From CAWIOX01 sp963837775 (GTDB lineage: Bacteria; Pseudomonadota; Gammaproteobacteria; Burkholderiales; Burkholderiaceae_D): a DNA stretch of 64,000 bases. The notes beneath the pieces were generated by a model, which worked only from the letters and a program-made list of their open reading frames with translations, was not told the origin of the DNA and made no database searches. The first letter of the stretch is position 1, and every line of letters begins with the position of its first letter. The DNA is taken from positions 647,716 to 711,715 of the forward strand of contig CAWIOX010000004.1 in assembly GCA_963837775.1 (NCBI GenBank). Reading direction: 5' to 3'. This document shows, piece after piece, positions 57,934 to 64,000 of the stretch. Both the position numbers and the translations under genes were made by a program.

Positions 57934-60328
57934 ATGACAGCAAGCCCGGCTCGTACAGGAAAATACCGCAGCCAGCCCGGCACTGCAATACCCCGAGGAT
58001 GCGCTGCTGCTGATCCCGGTGCGCAATATGGTGCTGTTTCCCGGCCTGATCGTGCCGATCACCATTGGCCGCGAAAGCACGATCGCGGCCGCACAGGAAG
58101 CTGTGCGCAGCAACCGCAAGGTAGGCATCCTGCTGCAGCGCGATCCCGCTGCCGACGCCCCCACCACGATGAGCTGTATCAGGTCGGCACCGCCGCCAGC
58201 ATCGTGCGCTATGTGACGACGCAGGACGGCTCGCACCATATCATTTGCCAGGGGGAGCAGCGTTTTCGGGTGCTCGAATTCCTGGACGGTACCCTTTCCA
58301 TGTCGCCCGTGCCGATTTTCAAGGAAGTCGATACCACCAGTGCCGACATCGAGGCGCGCATGCTGCAGCTCAAGGCGCGCACCAGAGAAATCCTGGAACT
58401 GCTGCCGCAGGCACCGGCCGAACTGACGCGTCGCTGGAGAATATCCCATCGCCACGAATCTGGCCGATTTTATCGCCGGCCTGATGGATATGAAACCGGA
58501 AGAGAAGCAGGAGGTGCTGGAAACCCTGGATCTGCAGGAGCGGCTGGACAAGGTACTGGCATTGCTGGTGCATCGCATCGAAGTCTTGCGCATCAGCCAT
58601 GACATCGACCAGAAAACCAGGGAACGGCTGGAAGAGCACCAGCGCGAGGTATTGCTGCGCGAACAAATGAAAACGATCCAGAAACAACTGGGCGAAACCG
58701 AAGACGACGCGAAGGAAACGGCCGAACTGGCGGCAGCGATCGCCAAGGCCGGCATGCCGGAGGAAGTCGAAAAACAGGCCAGAAAGGAGCTGAAAAGGCT
58801 GGAGCGCATGTCGGAAGCGGCCGGCGAATATGCGATGCTGCGCACTTATCTGGACTGGCTGGCCGAATTGCCGTGGTCGGTCGCCACCGAAGACCGGATC
58901 GACATTGCCGAGGCCCGCAAGATACTGGACGATGATCACTACGGGCTGCAAAAGATCAAGCGCCGCATCCTCGAATATCTGGCGGTGCGCAAGCTCAATC
59001 CGCAGGGCAAGAGCCCGATACTGTGCTTCGTCGGGCCGCCCGGCGTCGGCAAGACTTCGCTCGGCCAGAGCATCGCCCGCGCCACTGGGCCGCAAGTTCG
59101 TGCGCATCAGCCTGGGCGGCGTGCACGACGAAGCCGAAATTCGCGGCCATCGCCGCACCTACATCGGCGCCCTGCCCGGCAACATCATCCAGGCCATGCG
59201 CAAGGCCGGCACGCACAATTGCGTGATGATGCTCGACGAAGTCGACAAGCTGGGCCGCGGCTTTCACGGCGATCCGTCGGCGGCGCTGCTGGAAGTGCTC
59301 GACCCGGAGCAGAACGCCACGTTCCGCGACAACTATCTCGACGTGCCGTTCGATCTGTCGCAGGGTGCATGTTCATCTGCACCGCCAATATGCTCGACAC
59401 CATTCCCGGCCCGCTGCGCGACCGCATGGAAGTGATCCAGCTGCCCGGCTACACCGAGGAGGAAAAGGCGCAGATCGCCCGGCGCTATCTGGTGCCGCGC
59501 CAGCTCGAGGCCAACGGCCTGACAGCCGAGCAGTGCCGAGATCACCGACGACGCGCTCGCACGCCATCATCAGCGACTACACGCGCGAAGCCGGCGTGCG
59601 CAATCTGGAACGCGAAATCGGCAGCGTGTTTCGCCATGCCGCGATGCGCATCGCCGAAGGCACCGCGACCAGCGTCGCGATCGACGCCGAGCGACTTGCA
59701 CGCGATCCTCGGGCCCGCCGAAATTCGAGAGCGAAGTCGCGATGCGCACCAGCATGCCCGGCGTCGCCACCGGCCTGGCCTGGACTCCGGTGGGCGGCGA
59801 CATCCTGTTCATCGAAGCCAGCCGCATGCCGGGCAATGGCAGGCTGATCCTGACCGGCCAGCTCGGCGAAGTGATGAAGGAAAGCGCGCAGGCGGCGCTG
59901 ACGCCTGGTCAAGGCACGCGCGGCCCAGCTGCAGCATCGACCGCGACGCTGTTCGAGAAGCAGCGATATCCACATCCACGTACCGGCCGGCGCCATCCCC
60001 AAGGACGGGCCCAGCGCCGGCGTGGCGATGTTCATCGCGCTGGCCTCGCTGCTCACCGAGCGGCCGGTGCGAAGCGACATCGCAATGACCGGCGAAATCA
60101 GCCTGCGCGGGCTGGTGCTGCCGGTCGGCGGCATCAAGGAAAAAGTGCTGGCCGCGCTGCGGGCCGGCATCACGACCGTACTGCTGCCTGCACGCAACAA
60201 GAAGGATCTGGAAGATATCCCGCAGGATGCGCGCCGCCAACTGCAATTCGTCTGGCTGGACCGTCGATGACGCGATGGCCGCTGCCATTATCAGCCAAGA
60301 TAAAAAGCCGGCCCAGGTTGTCAATTGA
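57934..60328 (+). CDS. lon: ATP-dependent Lon protease (at least nine frameshifts)
   Basis: Lon degrades misfolded and regulatory proteins. The N-terminal substrate domain includes DALLLIPVRNMVLFPGLIVP, the ATPase has Walker A GPPGVGKTSLGQS and Walker B CVMMLDEVDKLGRGF, and the protease domain has the catalytic serine in DGPSAGVAMFIAL and lysine in GGIKEKVLAA. Frames change near 57985, 58160, 58435, 59090, 59365, 59540, 59700, 59910 and 60255, but no domain is lost; the corrected end is TGA 60326-60328. Flanked by Hsp20 genes, not by clpX, so it is likely a second, stress-linked Lon. Confidence 0.88.
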
Positions 60329-60382
60329 AAATTGCGCTGCCTCAAAATCGATCAAGGCCATATCTTTATAATTTTCAATTGA
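60321..60382 (+). promoter_or_regulatory. Inverted repeat and AT-rich promoter region between lon and third Hsp20 gene
   Basis: Perfect 13-base arms TCAATTGAAAATT (60321-60333) and AATTTTCAATTGA (60370-60382) enclose 36 bp. The left arm contains the corrected lon stop codon and the right arm overlaps a TATAAT at 60367. It may be an operator, a hairpin in the leader RNA, or both. Confidence 0.5.
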
Positions 60383-60491
60383 GTGACGCAGAGGTAAAGC
60401 GATGCTGAACTTCAATCCTGCATGCCGATGGCATCCTCAATGGAATGCCGAAGCGCTGGCGATACATTTCCCACATTTTCGGAGAGTAATC

Positions 60492-60941
60492 ATGGCAAAA
60501 AATATGATGCGTTTTAACCCGTTCGGTAATCTTGCCCGTTTTGAACCGTTCGGAAATATGGAGGAAATGTTCAAGGATTTTCGCCTGACACCTTCCTGGC
60601 AAAATCTGGAAGCAGAACCGCGCATCAAAATGGACGTCAGTGAAACGGACCAGGCCTACACGGTGAAAGCGGAAATTCCCGGCGTCAAAAAAGAGGATAT
60701 CAAGGTCGCCATCGAAGGCAATCTGATCTCCATCAGTGCCGAATTGACCAAGGAAACAGAAGAGAAGAAAGGCGAAACCGTGGTTTGCAGGGAACGCTAT
60801 CAAGGCCAGCAATACCGCCGCTTCACGCTGGAACAGGATATCGATGACAGCAAGGCGGAGGCCCGCTTCCAGGATGGCGTGCTGGAATTGACCCTGCCTA
60901 AAAAAGCCGGCTCAGCGAAAAAACAACTGGAGATCCGTTAA
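60492..60941 (+). CDS. Small heat-shock protein Hsp20, third copy
   Basis: A 149-residue Hsp20 with intact frame: MAKNMMRFNPFGNLARFEPF, crystallin domain YTVKAEIPGVKKEDIKVAIE, and end DGVLELTLPKKAGSAKKQLE. GGAGAG lies upstream of ATG 60492 and decides this start over an earlier in-frame ATG. It is close in sequence to the first Hsp20 copy at 56841. A hairpin terminator follows. Confidence 0.94.
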   Translation: MAKNMMRFNPFGNLARFEPFGNMEEMFKDFRLTPSWQNLEAEPRIKMDVSETDQAYTVKAEIPGVKKEDIKVAIEGNLISISAELTKETEEKKGETVVCRERYQGQQYRRFTLEQDIDDSKAEARFQDGVLELTLPKKAGSAKKQLEIR

Positions 60942-60965
60942 TCCGGAAGTGCATTAGTCCAAAAA

Positions 60966-60988
60966 GTACGGGGAAAAAATTCCCGTAC
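60966..60988. terminator. Hairpin between convergent Hsp20 and Usp genes
   Basis: GTACGGG pairs with CCCGTAC around an A-rich loop (GAAAAAATT). It lies 25 bp from each convergent gene end and may stop transcription from both sides. Confidence 0.6.
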
Positions 60989-61013
60989 CGGACTTGAACG
61001 TTGAGTTGCCTTT

Positions 61014-61460
61014 TCAGGGCTTATGCAGCAACACCGGAATGCTGCTATGCGTCAGGACTTTCAGTGCTTCGCTACCCAGTAATTGCGCAGCATTTCCGCG
61101 CCAGCCATGCGCCGCCATGAAAATCAGGTCGCAATGCGACTCTGCTGCCACTTTGAGAATGGCCGTATGCACCTCGTTCGACTCCACCAACTCGCAGGTG
61201 CACGGTACATGTATTGCCTTCGCCTGCTCCTTGACCCACATTAGATAATCCGTCGCCTGCTTGCTGAAAAGCTCCTTCAAGCGCTCAGCATGATGCACGT
61301 CATGATGCGCCCATGCGTCCAGCCCATCGCGCTGCGTCGGCGGCATCACATGAATCGCGGTGACGATCGCAGCATGGTGTTTCGCCAGCGCCAGCCCGCT
61401 CTTGATCGCTTCTTTCGACAGTTCAGAACCATCGGTTGGCAACAAAAGATGCTTGTACAT
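61014..61460 (-). CDS. Universal stress protein (UspA family)
   Basis: A 148-residue UspA-fold protein. Begins MYKHLLLPTDGSELSKEAI; the C-terminal AAHGWRGNAAQLLGSEALKV fits the ATP-binding G-2x-G-9x-G(S/T) pattern, so it is probably an ATP-binding Usp. Start ATG 61460 is chosen over a TTG two codons earlier because GAGGG lies seven bases before it. Intact frame, convergent with the third Hsp20 gene. Confidence 0.92.
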   Translation of the reverse strand: MYKHLLLPTDGSELSKEAIKSGLALAKHHAAIVTAIHVMPPTQRDGLDAWAHHDVHHAERLKELFSKQATDYLMWVKEQAKAIHVPCTCELVESNEVHTAILKVAAESHCDLIFMAAHGWRGNAAQLLGSEALKVLTHSSIPVLLHKP

Positions 61461-61674
61461 ATTCAATCCCTCGATACGCTAGTGATATTGATTTCCATCC
61501 ACAACAGGAATCGTTATTCTTTAGTGTAAGAAGGCAGGCGATGCCGGCTTTGATATCACGCAATGGCCTTGAAGCTACAGGCCTGCATGATGCAATCTGG
61601 CCGGGGCTGGAAGACAATACTCCGGCAAGCTAGGAGCCCGCGTTTGATTTGAAAATGAAGCTGACACAGATTTT

Positions 61675-61885
61675 TGTCCACGCAAGCCAAAAAAACACGA
61701 AAAAGATTCATGGCGCGCATCAGATTCAAAAATATAGGGAGTATCACCATTTTTATGGCATTACCCGTATATATTTATTGGCAATATAAAATATACTCCA
61801 GTATGTATGTCATGCCCTCCAAATGCTTATTTCAGCGTCTTTCTGCACTATTCATTACCGCTTTTATTCGTGTGTTGCGTGGACA
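61675..61885. repeat. Inverted TGTCC pair, second locus
   Basis: The left arm begins TGTCCACGCAAG at 61675; the right arm, read on the minus strand from 61885, begins TGTCCACGCAACACACG. Both continue with CACGAA-type stretches as at 18488-18626. Copy D of the dispersed repeat lies between the arms. Confidence 0.5.
61728..61804 (-). repeat. Dispersed 80-bp intergenic repeat, copy D (weak)
   Basis: On the minus strand it reads ATACTGGAGTATATTTT, then TTGCCAATAAAT, ACGGGTAATG and a final ATACTCCC-TATATTTTTG. Order and spacing follow copies A-C, but identity is lower. Confidence 0.38.
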
Positions 61886-61954
61886 GTGCTTTTCCCGCGA
61901 CAGGCGTATCTCACATCAGTGAATGCATCTGACTAAAATAGAAAATAAACCGAG

Positions 61955-63599
61955 ATGAACCATCCAGCAAGCGATTTTCCCAGCCAGACGCAGCTGATCG
62001 CCGCCCTGCGCGATGCCAGCCGCTACCCGCATCCGGCCAAGGCGGTGCGCGTGATCGAAACCCATATCTCCTGGGTATTGCTGGCCGGGCGCTACGCCTA
62101 CAAGATCAAAAAAGCGCTCAATCTGGGTTTTCTCGATTTCAGCAGCCTGGAAGCGCGCCGGTTTTACTGCGCCGAAGAAATCCGCCTGAACCGCCGGCTG
62201 GCGCCGCAACTGTATCTGGATGTGATCCCGATCTGCGGCAGCCCGCAGCAGCCGGTGCTGGGAACGGGTTCAGCCGCGCCGATCGAATATGCAGTCAGAA
62301 TGCGCCGTTTCTCGTCCGGCAAGCAACTGGACCGCTTATTGGCACGCGACAAGGTGCAGGCCCGCCACATCGACAGCTTGGCCGCCCTGCTCGCCCGCTT
62401 CCACCGCAGTCTGCCTACCGCTACGCCTGACGCACCCGCACCTGACGCGCCCTACGGCAGCGCCGCGGCGATACGCGCGGCGGCACTGCAGAATTTTTCC
62501 CAGTTGCCGGCATTACTGGACAGCAGCAAGGCGAGCGACAGCCTGAACGCACTGCAAGCCGCCACCGAGGCCGAATTCTCTGCCTGCGCCACGTTTTTTG
62601 AGCAACGCCATGCGCAAGGTTACGTGCGCGAATGCCACGGCGACCTGCATCTGGGCAATATCGCGCTGATCGGCGAGCAGCCGTGCCGTTCGACTGCATC
62701 GAGTTCAATCCGGCGCTGCGCTGGATCGACGTCATCAGCGACGCCGCGTTTACTGTGATGGACCTGCAGCACTGCCAGCGGCCGCGAGCTGGCCTACCGC
62801 TTCCTGAACGCCTATCTGGAAGCCACCGGCGATTACGCGGCGATCCGCGTGCTGCGCTTCTATCGCGGTCTACCGCGCCACTGGTGCGCGCCAAGGTCGC
62901 GCCATCCGCGCCGCCCAGGCCGGCATCCCGGCCTGAAAGGACGCCGCGCTGGCGACAGGCCGGCTATCTGGAACTCGCCGCCAGCTGCCTGAAGCGACGC
63001 CAGCCCGCGCTGACATCACCCACGGCCTGCCGGGTTCCGGCAAGACGACTTCTTGTCGCAGACGCTGCTGGAGCAAGCTCGGCGCGATCCGCATCCGCTC
63101 CGATGTCGAGCGCAAGCGCCTGTTCGGCCTTGCCGCGCTGGATCACAGCCGCAGCAATCCTGCCATCGGCAACAGCATGTACAGCGCCGACGCGAGCCGC
63201 CGCACCTTCGAGCGGCTGCACAGCATCGCGCGCGAGATCCTGATCGCCGGTTACACGGTGATCGTGGACGCCGCCTTTCTGCGGAAAAGCGAGCGCGACC
63301 TGTTCCGCGCACTGGCCACCGAGATGGCACTGCCGTTCGCCATCGCGTCAACCGAAGCCGCACCGCAGCTACTGCAGTCGCGCATCGTGCAGCGGATGGC
63401 GCAAGCCAGCGATGCATCCGAAGCCGATCTTGAGGTGCTGGCAATGCTGCAAAAGTCGCAGGAAAACCTCACGCCGCAAGAACAGACTTATACCGCGCGC
63501 TTCATCAACCAGGCCGAGCATGGCGGCTTTGCGGCCGATGCGCCGGGCTGGAATCGGCTGACGCAGTTGCTGACGCTGCAGCAGGACGGCAATTCCTGA
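61955..63599 (+). CDS. Fused aminoglycoside-phosphotransferase-like / AAA ATPase protein (at least five frameshifts)
   Basis: A two-domain protein of about 545 residues. The N-terminal kinase-like domain has HISWVLLAGRYAYKIKKALN and the catalytic-loop motif ECHGDLHLGNIAL; the C-terminal P-loop domain has ITHGLPGSGKTT and IVDAAFLRKSERDLFRAL. Proteins of this fused type (COG2187 with COG0645) are common in beta-proteobacteria next to Usp and Hsp20 genes; their substrate is unknown and resistance to aminoglycosides is not implied. Frames change near 62690, 62785, 62870, 62915 and 63045. Confidence 0.85.
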
Positions 63600-63976
63600 A
63601 ACCAATTCTGCCTGCGCTGTGGAAATAGCGCGAAGATATCCACTCAAGAAGCAAGTTACATCTGTCGCATCGAAAGCGACAGATGTAACGTTGTCAGGCA
63701 ACAAATGAAGTTATAAAAATCTGTAATGCCTATCTGCAGCAAGCAGGTCAGCACGCCCCCTATTTCTCAGGCCGGCTATTTGATCTGCACCCTGATGGCA
63801 TTGGGTCTTCTCGTACCCATTATTTTATCGCCTGAATGCAGCGCCAGAGTTCGACAAGAGCGCCATGATCGTTGGTTCATTTCTTGCTCTATCCATATAA
63901 CCGCGCATGAAAAATCGCGGCACAAATGATGAACTCAATATTTCTTGAGTCAAATATTTACTATATGGAGACTTAC
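63600..63976. other. Gap before last partial gene
   Basis: 377 bp without a gene I can support. ACTCAA and TTGAGT form a small palindrome at 63931-63950, upstream of GGAG and the next start. Confidence 0.35.
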
Positions 63977-64000
63977 ATGAATTATAAAAAATTACTGATC
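63977..64000 (+). CDS. Start of a gene cut by the window edge
   Basis: ATG 63977 with GGAG six bases upstream begins MNYKKLLI and runs off the window. Eight residues are too few for a function; the lysines followed by hydrophobic residues would fit either a signal peptide or a UspA-type first strand. Confidence 0.5.

Larger units (their letters stand above)
61461..61954. other. Repeat-bearing gap between Usp and APH/AAA genes
   Basis: 494 bp, AT-rich, with the inverted TGTCC pair (61675-61885) enclosing repeat copy D (61728-61804). No gene is supported. Confidence 0.5.

Noticed and set aside
54053..63599. Reading the stress genes as the transmissible locus of heat resistance
   Set aside because: ClpK, FtsH, YfdX, HdeD, KefB and DegP, which define that locus, are absent from the window.
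8645..63599. Programmed ribosomal frameshifting as the cause of split frames
   Set aside because: No shared slippery sequence occurs at the break points, several genes have many breaks, and most events are inserted single bases in varied contexts.
63753..63766. Half-match to the cloverleaf element arm (GTCAGCACGCCCCC)
   Set aside because: Only one arm with a mismatch and no facing partner within 300 bp.
63726..63929. 67-codon frame with a hydrophobic stretch
   Set aside because: No ribosome binding site and no recognisable family; the hydrophobic run alone is not enough support.

Overview
The window is GC-rich bacterial chromosome that reads like a betaproteobacterium of the Burkholderiales, most probably Oxalobacteraceae. 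This is an inference from gene content and protein style: kynBUA with a divergent Lrp-type regulator, an mdc operon with madLM, iorAB with xdhC/mocA, preTA with hydA, and a PocR-GGDEF-EAL protein. There is no rRNA, tRNA, CRISPR array, prophage or complete insertion sequence that I can support.

Layout. 1-8.4 kb: a truncated SbmA/YddA-type ABC exporter, a five-domain c-di-GMP enzyme, a sirtuin, a secreted cupin, a polysaccharide pyruvyl transferase and a small ABM-fold protein. 8.6-14.1 kb: a molybdo-hydroxylase cassette (iorA-iorB-xdhC-mocA) with a divergent AraC regulator. 14.6-16.7 kb: a quinone reductase/LysR pair. 17-18.3 kb: a hemerythrin-like protein and a bacterioferritin preceded by an FNR-like box. 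18.8-21.5 kb: gabT-gabD (GABA to succinate). 21.7-25.8 kb: an orphan 4-helix-bundle sensor, a DUF4389 protein, a LysR/DJ-1 pair and the LysR regulator of the next operon. 26-33.4 kb: the complete malonate decarboxylase operon mdcABCDE-madLM-mdcGH. 33.4-40.4 kb (minus): reductive pyrimidine degradation (preT-preA-hydA-carbamoylase) followed by cytosine deaminase. 40.5-44.3 kb: an IS1595 remnant, an Lrp regulator and kynBUA (tryptophan to anthranilate). 44.4-51.2 kb (minus): a D-erythronate/L-threonate catabolic operon (regulator, ltnD, otnK, otnC, MFS, otnI, denD). 51.6-53.5 kb: minCDE. 54-63.6 kb: a stress island with a stand-alone EF-G, three Hsp20 proteins, Lon, a universal stress protein and an APH/AAA fusion protein.

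Two things stand out beyond the genes. First, at least 24 genes, including minC and fusA, are broken by single-base indels, mostly insertions. In nearly every case the downstream frame resumes the same protein without loss. I read this mainly as sequence error, and broken genes are therefore given as one CDS over their full extent. Second, the intergenic spaces hold several repeat families: a 269-bp cloverleaf-like palindromic element with a deleted 55-bp relative, each lying between convergent genes and carrying the stop codon of a regulator gene; an approximately 80-bp dispersed repeat in four copies; and two inverted pairs beginning TGTCC.

Most operons are catabolic and deliver malonate, pyrimidines, tryptophan, GABA and C4 sugar acids into central metabolism, which suggests a metabolically versatile soil, water or plant-associated bacterium. 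No defence or secondary-metabolite system was found.
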